DNA of 20,600 nt from DP-20 sp964539925 (GCA_964539925.1 CAZILB010000062.1:1-20600), one strand, 5' to 3'; shown: positions 7,854 to 15,360, counted from the stretch's first letter. Program-made: numbers and translations. Notes: generated by a model not told the origin, from the letters alone.

Positions 7854-8777
7854 GTGAGACCTTACTTCCTGCACCGCTTGCTATTCGTCGTTCCTACGCT
7901 CTTTGGCGCGCTGTCGCTGGTTTTTATTCTGATCCACCTGATTCCCGGCGATCCGGTGGAGGTGATGCTCGGCGAGACCGCGGGCGCCGTCGACAAAGAA
8001 GAGCTGCGCCGGGCATTGGGGCTTGATCGACCGCTACCGGTGCAATACCGCGATTTTCTCTTCAATCTTGCCCGGGGCGACCTGGGCCGCTCGCTTTACG
8101 AACAGGCGAGCGTCGCCGAGATCATCCGCGCGCGGCTGCCCGCCACCTTGGAGCTCGCCATCAGCGCCCTGGTCGCCGCGGTATTGATCTCCTTTCCCCT
8201 GGCCATCCTGGCGGCGGCGTTTCGCGGCGGATGGATCGACCGCATGGCGCTATGGTTTTCACTCCTCGGGCTGTCGCTGCCGAACTTCTGGCTCGGACCG
8301 TTGCTGATGATCCTGTTCTCGATTCAACTAGGCTGGCTGCCGGTATCCGGGCGCGGCACACTGGGCCACCTGATTTTGCCGGCATTCACCCTCGGTCTCG
8401 GCATGGCTGCGATTCTCACGCGTATTCTGCGCGCCGGCCTGCTGCAAGCGATGACGGAGGACTTCGTCCGCACCGCCCGCGCCAAGGGGCTCAGCGAGCA
8501 AAAAGTCTGGCTCAAGCACACGCTGCGCAACGCCTTGCTGTCGGTCACGACGATCCTCGGCCTGCAATTCGGCGGCCTGCTCGCCGGTTCGCTGATCACG
8601 GAGACCATTTTTGGCTGGCCGGGGCTTGGCCGCTTGACGATCCAGGCCATTCATACCCGCGACTACCCGCTGGTGCAGGGTTGTGTGCTCGTCATCGCTT
8701 TGTCCTACGTTCTGGTCAATTTCTGCACCGATATTTTTTACAAACTCATCGACCCTCGCATCAGTTATGACCGATAG
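7854..8777 (+). CDS. Peptide ABC transporter permease, DppB/OppB family
   Basis: This is the first membrane subunit of the transporter, 307 residues from the GTG at 7854. I prefer that start over upstream ones because it lies 10 bp after the binding-protein stop and gives the canonical opening RPYFLHRLLFVVPTLFG. The family marker LIHLIPGDPVEVMLG follows the first membrane helix. The extracytoplasmic loop GLDRPLPVQYRDFLFNLARG is typical, as is the cytoplasmic EAA loop FVRTARAKGLSEQKVWLKHT that contacts the ATPase. The protein ends with FYKLIDPRISYDR, the usual DppB tail. It overlaps the next gene by 11 bp. About six membrane helices can be seen. Confidence 0.94.
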   Translation: MRPYFLHRLLFVVPTLFGALSLVFILIHLIPGDPVEVMLGETAGAVDKEELRRALGLDRPLPVQYRDFLFNLARGDLGRSLYEQASVAEIIRARLPATLELAISALVAAVLISFPLAILAAAFRGGWIDRMALWFSLLGLSLPNFWLGPLLMILFSIQLGWLPVSGRGTLGHLILPAFTLGLGMAAILTRILRAGLLQAMTEDFVRTARAKGLSEQKVWLKHTLRNALLSVTTILGLQFGGLLAGSLITETIFGWPGLGRLTIQAIHTRDYPLVQGCVLVIALSYVLVNFCTDIFYKLIDPRISYDR

Positions 8778-9549
8778 ACCTTGGTTCATGGCCGGGGCCG
8801 CGATTCTTTTGCTGCTCGCGCTATCGGCGTTGTTCGCGCCGCTGATCGCGCCGCACGATCCGTTGCGCCAGAATCTCGACAAAGACCTGATCGCCTATTC
8901 CAGCCAACACCCTCTCGGCACCGACAAACTGGGCCGCGACATTCTGAGCCGCACGATTTACGGCGCCCGCATCTCGCTGCTGGTCGGGGTGGCCACTGTA
9001 ACCTTGTCGCTCGGCATCGGTCTTTTGATCGGCTCTCTCTCGGGTTATTTCGGCGGTTGGGTCGATCATGGGTTCATGCGCCTGGTCGATATTCTGATGG
9101 CCTTTCCCGGGATTCTCCTGGCCATTGCCTTTACCGCGGTGCTCGGTCCGGGCCTCGATCACGTGATTCTCGCGCTTTGCTTGATCGGCTGGACGGGCTA
9201 TGCGCGGCTCGTGCGCGGCGAAATTCTGTCGCTGCGCGAGCGCGACTTCGTGCAAGCAGCCCGCGCTCTCGGTTGCCGCCCGAGGCGCATCGTGCTTCGC
9301 CACCTGCTGCCCAATCTGCTGCCGCCTCTGCTTATTCAGGCGACCTTCGGCCTGGCGGGGGCGATCGTCGCCGAAGGCAGCTTGAGTTTTCTCGGCCTCG
9401 GCGTCGAACCGCCGACGCCGTCATGGGGTGCCATGCTCAACGATGGTCGCCAGTTTCTGCTCGTGGCCCCGCATTTGACCACCTATCCGGGCCTTGCCCT
9501 CTTGCTTACCGTCCTCGCGCTCAACCTCGTCGGCGATGCTCTTCAGGAC
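8767..9549 (+). CDS. Peptide ABC transporter permease, DppC/OppC family (3' end lost in assembly gap)
   Basis: The ATG at 8767 overlaps the dppB-like gene and gives MTDRPWFMAGAAILLLLAL, the expected first helix. Next come APHDPLRQNLDKDL, the signature HPLGTDKLGRDILSRTIYGA, and the EAA loop DFVQAARALGCRPRRIVLRH. The last visible residues, VLALNLVGDALQD, are normally followed by only about 10 more (ending like 'DPRLRR'), so the gene is essentially complete and is interrupted by the N run at 9550. The ATPase subunits (DppD/DppF) are not visible. They could lie in the unresolved gap, whose true length is unknown, or elsewhere in the genome. Confidence 0.93.
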
Positions 9550-9649
9550 NNNNNNNNNNNNNNNNNNNNNNNNNNNNNNNNNNNNNNNNNNNNNNNNNNN
9601 NNNNNNNNNNNNNNNNNNNNNNNNNNNNNNNNNNNNNNNNNNNNNNNNN
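9550..9649. other. Scaffold gap (100 N)
   Basis: Exactly 100 undetermined bases are present, the usual placeholder for a gap of unknown size between contigs. It removes the 3' end of the DppC-like gene and possibly further genes. Linkage of the two sides rests on scaffolding only. Confidence 0.99.
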
Positions 9650-9694
9650 TCCGCTCGTTGCCTAAACCACGCTGCGGTGTTATCTAATCCCGAT

Positions 9695-9703
9695 AAAGGA
9701 GGA
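9695..9703 (+). promoter_or_regulatory. Strong Shine-Dalgarno for the GST-like selenoprotein gene
   Basis: AAAGGAGGA ends 10-11 nt before the ATG at 9714. It is one of the strongest ribosome binding sites in the window. It supports initiation at 9714, upstream of the in-frame TGA, rather than at the internal TTG at 9783. Confidence 0.75.
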
Positions 9704-9713
9704 TCGTTTAATC

Positions 9714-10274
9714 ATGAAACTCTATTCCAGCCATACTTGACCCTACGCGCACAGGACAAGGATTGTCCTGGCGGAGAAACATTTGCCTTACGAGCTCATC
9801 GAAGTGGATCTCAAAAACAAACCCGAAGATCTGGTGCGGCAAAACCCCTACGGCAAGGTGCCGGTGTTGGTGGACGGCGACGGCGTCATTTACGAGTCGG
9901 CGATCATCGACGAATACCTGGACGAGAAGTTTCCCGAGGTGCGGCTCATGCCCAAGGATCTCCTGCTTCGCGCCAAGGCTCGCATCTGGGTCGATTTTAT
10001 GAGCACCCGGCTTCATGCCGCGGCGTCCGACATCACGCACAACCGCGAGCCCGATAAGGCCAGAGCGCGCATGAAGCAACATCTGACCGCTCTGGACAAG
10101 GAGATGGCGGGACGAAAGTATATCGTCGGCGAGTACTCTTTGGCGGACGTGAGCTTCGTCCCATTTTATACCCGTCGCGAGCGCTACAGCACCGTCATCG
10201 ACGATAACTATCCAAACCTCAAACGCTGGGGCGACGACTTGATCGCCCGGCCGCAAGTCGCAAAGACGCTTTAG
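9714..10274 (+). CDS. Glutathione S-transferase-like protein with selenocysteine at the catalytic Cys position (UGA recoded)
   Basis: Reading from the ATG at 9714 gives MKLYSSHT, then TGA (9738-9740), then PYAHRTRIVLAEKHLPYEL. In thioredoxin-fold GST/SspA-like proteins this position is the conserved catalytic Cys of a 'CPYaxRvrivLaeK' motif, so UGA replaces Cys and the natural reading is selenocysteine U9. The rest is a full family match: cis-Pro in KVPVL (P50), glutathione-contact ES (61-62), and a helical C-terminal domain with the YSLADVSFVPFY capping box near 141. The total of 186 residues is somewhat short but complete. A hairpin just after the TGA fits a bacterial SECIS element. The only two AGG Arg codons of the gene lie in that hairpin, which suggests RNA-level constraint. 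A start at TTG 9783 would lose the entire active site. The alternative is a Cys-to-stop nonsense mutation or a sequencing error. The likely role is glutathione- or thiol-dependent redox or conjugation chemistry in the cytoplasm. Confidence 0.85.
9748..9773 (+). promoter_or_regulatory. Candidate bacterial SECIS hairpin downstream of the in-frame UGA
   Basis: CAGGACAA (9752-9759) pairs perfectly with TTGTCCTG (9763-9770) around the loop GGA (9760-9762). If A9751 bulges out, CGC (9748-9750) adds three more pairs with GCG (9771-9773). The loop begins 19 nt after the TGA and starts with G. As I recall the bacterial SECIS model, the apical loop lies about 16-37 nt from UGA and carries a G in its first two positions, so the geometry fits. 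SelB would bind this stem-loop to deliver Sec-tRNA. The fold is seen in the sequence; the function is inferred. Confidence 0.8.
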
Positions 10275-10276
10275 GA

Positions 10277-10357
10277 AAGGATGAAGGATGAGGGCGGAAG
10301 GAGAAAATAAGCAACCCGTCTTTTGCTTGTTCCCTCTTATTTTTATCCTTCATCCTT
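10277..10357. repeat. Intergenic inverted repeat with nested stem
   Basis: AAGGATGAAGGAT (10277-10289) is the exact reverse complement of ATCCTTCATCCTT (10345-10357), a 13-bp stem. Inside, AAGCAA (10309-10314) faces TTGCTT (10322-10327). The outer words continue as ggcggaagg and ccttccgccttt. The element fills nearly the entire gap between the GST-like stop (10274) and the next ATG (10384). It could act as a transcription terminator or attenuator, but its word-like GGATGAA composition also fits a dispersed repeat family of the genome. Confidence 0.6.
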
Positions 10358-10383
10358 CCGCCTTTCGCCTTTAGAAGTTCTTT

Positions 10384-11442
10384 ATGGAGCCATTACTCGT
10401 CACCCCCTCGGAGATTCGCGGCATCGTCACCATGTCGGAAGCCGTGGAAGCCGTCCGCCTGGGCTTCCGCGAATGGGGCGAAAATCCGCAGCTCAACGCG
10501 CCTCGCCGGCGCATTCATATTCCCAGCGGCGTGCGCGTCAGCGTCCATCAAGGAGGCGTGCCCGCGGCCAAAGCCACCGGTCTGATGACCCACTGTGAAT
10601 GGGTCAAACCGATGGCCGAGGAGCAAGTCTACCCGAGGCTCAATCATCCGGTGATCGTGCTCTACGACTCCGCGGAAGGCGAGCTCAAAGGCATCATCGT
10701 CGGCGAGATCACCTGCTCGGAACTGCCGAACAATATCGCGGTCACCGGCCTGCGCACCGCGGCGACCAGCGCCGTCGGCACGGACCTGCTCGCGCGCCCG
10801 GAGTCAACCAGCCTCGGCATCTTCGGCGCCGCCGGACAAGCGAAAAACCATCTGCTTGCGCTGATGCAAGTCCGCCGATTGAAAGAGGTCAAAGTCTATA
10901 GCCGCAACGCCGACAATCGCAGAAGGTTTGCCGAGGAAATGGGCCGGGTCACCAACCTCAATATCACCCCGGTTTCTTCGCCGGAAGAAGCCGTGCGCGG
11001 CGTCGATATCGTTTTGACTGCGACCAACTCCAGTGTCCCCGTGTTCGACGGCCACTGGCTCCGCGCCGGCCAGCATGTCACGACCATCGTCGGCAGCAAC
11101 GTCGGCCTGGTCAAGGGCGGTTTTACCGCCGCCAAGCGGCGCGAGATCGACGATGCCACGCTCGTGCGCAGTGATGTCCACGGCATCGTCTCGATCCAGC
11201 AAGCGATCCAGGACGAACAGGCCGACATCTACGATCCGGTCCATCGCGGCGTCATTCAGTGGGAGCAGCTGATCGAGATCGGCGATATCCTCGCCGGCAA
11301 GAAGGAAGGCCGCACGAACGCCGAGCAGATCACGTTCTACAAGAACAATGCCGGCCAGGGCGTCGCCGACGTTGCCCTTGGCGCCAAGGTTCTCGAAAAC
11401 ATTCAGAAGAAAAACGGCGGACAGCCGCTAGGATTGGAGTGA
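10384..11442 (+). CDS. Ornithine cyclodeaminase / mu-crystallin family protein
   Basis: This 352-residue protein has the OCD/mu-crystallin fold. Its substrate half ends in TGLRTAATSAVGTDLLAR. It is followed by a Rossmann NAD(P) site beginning LGIFGAAGQAKNHLLAL (GAAGQA in place of the usual GxGxQA), then VKVYSRNADNRRRFAEE, ADIVLTATNSSVPVFDG-like and VTTIVGSNVG strands. Known members convert L-ornithine to proline and ammonia, reduce ketimines, or act as alanine or other amino-acid dehydrogenases, so the exact reaction is open. The ATG at 10384 gives a full-length protein. It follows the GST-like gene and precedes a nitrilase-family gene on the same strand; a nitrogen-compound degradation cluster is possible but is inference. 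Confidence 0.9.
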   Translation: MEPLLVTPSEIRGIVTMSEAVEAVRLGFREWGENPQLNAPRRRIHIPSGVRVSVHQGGVPAAKATGLMTHCEWVKPMAEEQVYPRLNHPVIVLYDSAEGELKGIIVGEITCSELPNNIAVTGLRTAATSAVGTDLLARPESTSLGIFGAAGQAKNHLLALMQVRRLKEVKVYSRNADNRRRFAEEMGRVTNLNITPVSSPEEAVRGVDIVLTATNSSVPVFDGHWLRAGQHVTTIVGSNVGLVKGGFTAAKRREIDDATLVRSDVHGIVSIQQAIQDEQADIYDPVHRGVIQWEQLIEIGDILAGKKEGRTNAEQITFYKNNAGQGVADVALGAKVLENIQKKNGGQPLGLE

Positions 11443-11443
11443 T

Positions 11444-11498
11444 GGAGTCATGAGCGCTCGATCCAATAGTTTCGCACTCGATGACTCCAGCACTATTG
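11444..11498. repeat. Overlapping inverted repeats between the OCD and nitrilase genes
   Basis: GGAGTCAT (11444-11451) pairs with ATGACTCC (11481-11488), and CAATAGT (11464-11470) pairs with ACTATTG (11492-11498), so two interleaved stems are possible. The region carries repeated GGAGTGATGGAGT words. It is the third inter-gene palindrome of this style in the window. The role, terminator or dispersed repeat, is not resolved. Confidence 0.5.
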
Positions 11499-11541
11499 CT
11501 CCATCTGTGGCAGAAATATTCGCTGTGATAATCGAGATTCC

Positions 11542-12357
11542 ATGACGAAGATCGCCCTCGCCCAAATAAAATCCGCCACGAACAAAAAGGAAAATCTCGA
11601 AACCGCCGTCGCGCGGATCAAAGAAGCCAAGCGCGCGGGCGCGGACGTGATCGCTCTGCCCGAATTCCTGATGGCGTTTTCGCCGGCGAGCCAACCGGCG
11701 GCCGAGCTCGCCGAGATCGCCGAATCGACCGACGGCCCTTTCGTCCGCGCGCTCTCAGCGGCGGCCAGGAGCGCCGGCATCGCCGTTCTGGCGACGATCT
11801 ACGAGACCGCTCCCGTGGCTGACCGAGTCTATGACACCGCGGTTTGGATCGACGCCGGCGGCAATCTCGCTTCGGTGTACCGCAAGCTCCACCTCTACGA
11901 TGCCTTCGGCTTCAAGGAGTCCGATAAGTTCCAGCCGGGAGAGGACATCGCCCCACCCATCAATTTCGGGGAGCACCAAATCGGCATTATGATCTGCTAC
12001 GATCTTCGCTTTCCCGAAATGAGCCGCATGCTCGCGCTCGCAGGCGCGGACATCCTGATGGCGCCCTCGGGGTGGGTCCAGGGGGATCTCAAAGTGGAGC
12101 ACTGGCAGACCATGATCAAAGCCAGGGCTTTGGAAAACGGCTGCTACGTCATCGCGCCGGACCAGGCGGGAAACATCTACATCGGCCACAGCATGGCCGT
12201 CGATCCGCTCGGCCGAACGCTCGCCGACCTTGGCGACAACGAAGGTCTGGCGCTGATCGACATTGACTTCGATCTGGCGCGCGAAACGCGGAAGAAATTG
12301 CCGTTGCTCAAAAACCGCCGCGCCGAGGTTTACGCGCGCCACGCCAAACTGCCGTAA
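11542..12357 (+). CDS. Carbon-nitrogen hydrolase (nitrilase superfamily)
   Basis: This 271-residue protein has the Glu-Lys-Cys triad of the nitrilase superfamily: E41 in VIALPEFLM, K115 in YRKLHLYDAF, and C152 in IGIMICYDLRFPEMSRMLAL. The motif GCYVIAPDQAG and the C-terminal RKKLPLLKNRR also fit. The overall pattern (YRKxHLFD, CYDLRFPE) is that of the Nit1/Nit2 and omega-amidase-like branch, which acts on amides, more than that of true nitrilases. Known relatives hydrolyse omega-amides or deaminated glutathione; the latter would be a suggestive link to the nearby GST-like gene but is only inference. The ATG at 11542 follows the repeat region. The protein is probably cytoplasmic, with no signal peptide. 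Confidence 0.92.
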   Translation: MTKIALAQIKSATNKKENLETAVARIKEAKRAGADVIALPEFLMAFSPASQPAAELAEIAESTDGPFVRALSAAARSAGIAVLATIYETAPVADRVYDTAVWIDAGGNLASVYRKLHLYDAFGFKESDKFQPGEDIAPPINFGEHQIGIMICYDLRFPEMSRMLALAGADILMAPSGWVQGDLKVEHWQTMIKARALENGCYVIAPDQAGNIYIGHSMAVDPLGRTLADLGDNEGLALIDIDFDLARETRKKLPLLKNRRAEVYARHAKLP

Positions 12358-12389
12358 TACCCCAACGGCGTAAACAGGAGACGAACAGT

Positions 12390-13565
12390 ATGCTGACACG
12401 CGAGGAGAACGACCTGCTTTCGCGCATCGGCCCGGGAACGCCGGCGGGCGAGCTGCTGCGGCGCTACTGGCATGTCGTCGCCGCCGCCGCGGAGTTCACC
12501 GAGTCCAAGCCGAAAAAGCGCGTCCGAATCCTCGGCGAAGATCTGTTGCTTTACCGCGACTTGGGCGGCGCCTACGGTCTGGTCGGCGAGCATTGCTCCC
12601 ATCGCGGCGTTTCGCTTTACTATGGATTTATCGAAGAGGGCGGCATTCGCTGCCCCTACCATGGCTGGAAGTATGACGCTTGCGGTAACTGCCTCGAACA
12701 GCCTTTCGAAAACCCGAACGCGGGCTTCAAGGAAAAAATTAAACACCCCGCCTATCCTGTCGTCAAACTTGGCGGTCTTTTGTTCGCCTACTTGGGCCCG
12801 CCGGAAAAACAGCCGCTGCTGCCGAAATGGGATTTGCTGGTGCGTCAAGACGGCATTAAGAAAATCGATATCTGCGAAGTGCTTCGCTGTAACTGGCTGC
12901 AAGCGATGGAAAACTCCGTCGATCCTACGCACACCTACTATCTCCATTCGCACACGCTCAAGCTCAAGGGCGCAAAGGACTTCGTCCCATTCCACTATCA
13001 GCCGTTGAGCAAGATCGATTTCGAGCTAGTGGTGCAGCCAAACTGGGCGGGCATCCAAAAACAAAGAGTTTTCGCCGGCGAAGACTCGCCGGCGGAAGCG
13101 CCCCATCCGCTGATCTTTCCCAGTATCTTGTTCGTCCCCGTGCGCACGGGCTACGCCCTGCATTTTCGCACTCCCATGGATGATTTTAATACTCAGGTTT
13201 TTCAGTATCGATTTAGCCCGACTCCGGACGGAAAAGAAGCCGAACAGGCGGGCGATCCCCCCGTCGCCTACGTCGCCACCAAATATCCCGACGGCGAGTT
13301 TCACCTGGATCATTTCGCCAGCCAGGACCATATGGCCTGGGAAACTCAAGGAGCCATCGCCGACCGCTCGCGCGAACACCTGGGCGAAGCCGACCGCGGC
13401 ATCATCATGTTCCGCAAGCTTCTCCGCGATCAGATCGAGGCGGTTCAAAACGGCGCCGACCCCATCGGAACCAACCGCGACCCGGCAAAAGAAGAGGTCA
13501 TCCATTTGATCCAGGACGGCCTTTCCGCGTTCTCCTTCGCCGCCGCCCAAGCCAGCCGGAAATAA
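12390..13565 (+). CDS. Rieske non-heme iron oxygenase, phthalate 4,5-dioxygenase-like alpha subunit
   Basis: This 391-residue protein has an N-terminal Rieske 2Fe-2S domain with C69-x-H71 (GEHCSHRGVSL) and C88-x2-H91 (IRCPYHGWKYD), followed by a catalytic domain. The mononuclear iron ligands appear as H181 and H186 within NSVDPTHTYYLHSH, with D178 as the bridging Asp that passes electrons between subunits. Length and opening (MLTREENDLLSRIGPGTPAG) match the phthalate dioxygenase-like group, which dihydroxylates or demethylates aromatics. No reductase or ferredoxin gene is adjacent, so the electron donor must be encoded elsewhere. The ATG at 12390 is preceded by an AGGAG-like site. The substrate is unknown. 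Confidence 0.94.
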   Translation: MLTREENDLLSRIGPGTPAGELLRRYWHVVAAAAEFTESKPKKRVRILGEDLLLYRDLGGAYGLVGEHCSHRGVSLYYGFIEEGGIRCPYHGWKYDACGNCLEQPFENPNAGFKEKIKHPAYPVVKLGGLLFAYLGPPEKQPLLPKWDLLVRQDGIKKIDICEVLRCNWLQAMENSVDPTHTYYLHSHTLKLKGAKDFVPFHYQPLSKIDFELVVQPNWAGIQKQRVFAGEDSPAEAPHPLIFPSILFVPVRTGYALHFRTPMDDFNTQVFQYRFSPTPDGKEAEQAGDPPVAYVATKYPDGEFHLDHFASQDHMAWETQGAIADRSREHLGEADRGIIMFRKLLRDQIEAVQNGADPIGTNRDPAKEEVIHLIQDGLSAFSFAAAQASRK

Positions 13566-13757
13566 TCGATTCCACGCAACACACCCGCGCCGGCGCCGCT
13601 CATCTTGCACGCAGCGGCAGGGGCACTCCGTTCAATTTTTGTGGCCCAGGTTCTATAGCTTATTTGGGGTCAAAAACTGTCCAACCAATGGGGGGGAAGT
13701 TCAGTACTGACCGAAAACGGGAGGCATCCTGCTTTCTCCTTCTGCCTTGGCCCAAGT
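13566..13757. other. Convergent intergenic region at the left border of the defence island
   Basis: No gene is seen. A small hairpin is present at 13595-13618 (GCCGCT and AGCGGC around a 12-nt loop). Further on lies a tract (about 13661-13730, with ttggggtcaaaaactgtcc and ccaatggggggaagttca) that resembles insertion-sequence end sequence, although no transposase is present. It marks the change from housekeeping and catabolic genes to the decayed island. Confidence 0.4.
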
Positions 13758-14604
13758 TTAATTATCCACTTCGAACTTTAAGCCCAACTGGCGAGCCGCT
13801 TCTTTCATGGCTTTCAGCGCAGGGTCGTCTTCGCTCAGCTCCTCGCCATCGCCCACCACCATTTCGAATTGAAACCCGAGGTGAAGTTTTTTCAGGTTCA
13901 TCCGCGCTGCCGGGGCGACGAAACAGCGAAATATTTCTTGATAGTTCTCGACCGGCACCGCGCCGGTGATCGAAAAGCGTTTCACCCGCCCTCTTTTCGC
14001 GTCGGTCCGAGGGCCGGGCTCGCCGCCGACGGTCGGGCCGGGGCGTTCACCGGTTTCGGGAATTTCACCAAGTTCCGGCGTCGTTCCTTTCTCCGCTTCT
14101 GGCTCGAAGGGCGGGATGATCCACAGTCCTTCCTCGCTGGGATCGAGCGGGACTTCCTTTCGGCAATATCTAGCCTGAAGGTTCGACGGTGCCGGACCGC
14201 GGCCTATGCCGATGACGCCGTCCCTGCACGCTTGGCTCAACCCGGCGGTGACGGCGTCCCTCGAAGCGATCATCGGTTTATCGGTAAACCGCAAAAAAGC
14301 TTCCACCGCGTCTTTGACGGCGATTCCGCCCTCCGATGGCGTGAGACCGGTCGATTTGAGCGTGACCGAACCCACTTTACGCAAGATCCACTCGGCGTCC
14401 TCGACCAAACTCGTCCATGCGTAACTCAGATGATCGAGAAAAGGTCTTGCGAAAGAACTCTTCGGAGTCGAGGTACACTTCGGGCGCCGTCCCCTGTACC
14501 ACCGCCCAGAGGTTGGCGGCAAACACCGCCTCCGCCAGCCGTCCCTCGCGGATGTCCTCGTGCGGCGTGGCGACGGCGTACCAGGGCTTCAGAGTTTCAG
14601 CCAT
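13758..14604 (-). pseudogene. DUF499-type anti-phage ATPase, large internal deletion and frame change
   Basis: Two frames carry the two ends of one gene. From the ATG at 14604 the protein reads MAETLKPWYAVATPHEDIRE, then AVFAANLWAVVQGTAPEVYL and EEFFRKTF. This is the N-terminus of DUF499 proteins, which as I recall are AAA-type ATPases of about 1000 residues found beside DUF1156 methylases in anti-phage clusters. Near 14437-14450 homology jumps to another frame, which runs to the stop at 13758: LSYAWTSLVEDAEWILRKV, then EGLWIIPPFEP, an acidic/proline linker, and a C-terminal domain (KLHLGFQFEMVVGDGEELSE). About 50 residues of the start and 225 of the end survive, so roughly 700 or more residues including the ATPase core are lost. 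The start lies 41 bp after hepT with GGAGA upstream. The C-terminal frame carries no internal stop, so the deletion may be recent. Confidence 0.75.
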
Positions 14605-14645
14605 GTATCTTTCTCCAAGTTAAGATATTGACGGCCAAGGGGCTT

Positions 14646-15035
14646 TCACTTTTTCGATTTCTCGTCCTTTTCGCTCTCCGCCAGTTCCTTTTCCAAATCT
14701 TCGAGCGGCGGCAGAATCTTCGCGATCGCATCCCCAACTTTTGGCAGGTCGTCCTGCGCGATGCGCCATACGCGCTCCAGATCGACGCCTTCATACGCAT
14801 GAATCAATACATCGCGAAAACCAGCCATCAGGCGCCATGGGATCTCGGCGCGTGCCCGCCGGTACGTGGCGGGCACGCGCTTGGCCGCCTCGCCGATGAT
14901 CTCGAAGTTTCGGATCACCGCGTCCTGGGTCATGGTATTTTTGAGAAACTCGTCCCTGCCGCCCTTCGTATAGCGTTCGATTTTCTCGGTGCATTCGAGA
15001 ATATGCGCCAGGTAAACCCGAGGGTCTTTTTTCAC
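14646..15035 (-). CDS. hepT: HepT-like HEPN toxin (DUF86 family)
   Basis: This 129-residue all-alpha HEPN protein begins VKKDPRVYLAHILECTEKIE, matching the usual start of DUF86 proteins. The catalytic RNase motif Rx4HxY is visible as R74-DVLI-H79-A-Y81 in GFRDVLIHAYEGVD, preceded by IRNFEIIGEAAKRVP. I chose the GTG at 15035, not the ATG at 15077, because homology begins there and the start overlaps the mntA stop as GTGA. In the characterised MntA-HepT pair the toxin cleaves RNA and is silenced when its partner AMPylates a Tyr in this motif. The C-terminal tail is highly charged (EKELAESEKDEKSKK). The gene is intact, unlike its large neighbours. Confidence 0.9.
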   Translation of the reverse strand: MKKDPRVYLAHILECTEKIERYTKGGRDEFLKNTMTQDAVIRNFEIIGEAAKRVPATYRRARAEIPWRLMAGFRDVLIHAYEGVDLERVWRIAQDDLPKVGDAIAKILPPLEDLEKELAESEKDEKSKK

Positions 15036-15349
15036 AACGGCCGGGCCTCTTTCAATATGCGCCGACGAAGCAGCCAATAGAGTCCGTTGGTCGTCACCAC
15101 GTCCACGCGCTTACCAAGGGTCTCTTGAAGCTCTTCCACGAGGCCGGCAGGAAACCAGGGGCTCGTCTTTTCCGACGTGTCCACCAAAAGGTCGATGTCG
15201 CTCTCCTCCGTGGCTTCCCCATGGACGACCGAGCCGAATACGCGGACGTTACGCGCGCCATGTTTTTCAGCGATCCGAAGAATCTCGTCGCGCTTCTCTC
15301 GCAAGAGATCTTCCACTGCGGTTTTTTTCTTTCGTTCGGAACGAACCAT
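15032..15349 (-). CDS. mntA: MntA-like minimal nucleotidyltransferase antitoxin
   Basis: This 105-residue protein has the nucleotidyltransferase signature GSx10DxD: G39-S40 then D51 and D53 in VFGSVVHGEATEESDIDLLV. The third acidic residue is probably in KRVDVVTTNG. The ATG at 15349 has GAGG six bases upstream. A GTG at 15364 would instead overlap the stop of the upstream methylase remnant as GTGA, so either start is possible. MntA proteins add AMP to the HEPN toxin and neutralise it. The 4-bp overlap with hepT shows a coupled pair. The pair sits between two dead genes of an anti-phage cluster in which MNT/HEPN genes are frequent companions. Confidence 0.9.
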   Translation of the reverse strand: MVRSERKKKTAVEDLLREKRDEILRIAEKHGARNVRVFGSVVHGEATEESDIDLLVDTSEKTSPWFPAGLVEELQETLGKRVDVVTTNGLYWLLRRRILKEARPL

Positions 15350-15360
15350 CCGACACCTCG

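Noticed and set aside
9783..10274. GST-like gene starting at the TTG at 9783 as an ordinary 163-residue protein
   Set aside because: It lacks the first beta strand and the catalytic residue of the thioredoxin fold and has no ribosome binding site. The frame upstream, from the ATG at 9714 with AAAGGAGGA, carries the missing homology through the TGA.
13655..13735. Possible insertion-sequence end (ggggtcaaaaactgtcc... and atggggggaagttca...)
   Set aside because: It resembles IS terminal sequence in style, but no transposase, matching opposite end or target duplication is visible. It was kept only as a note in the intergenic entry.
13869..15080. 403-codon open frame on the + strand
   Set aside because: It is antisense to the DUF499 remnant, hepT and mntA. 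It is Arg/Pro/Phe-rich with no family resemblance, and the opposite strand has clear homology.
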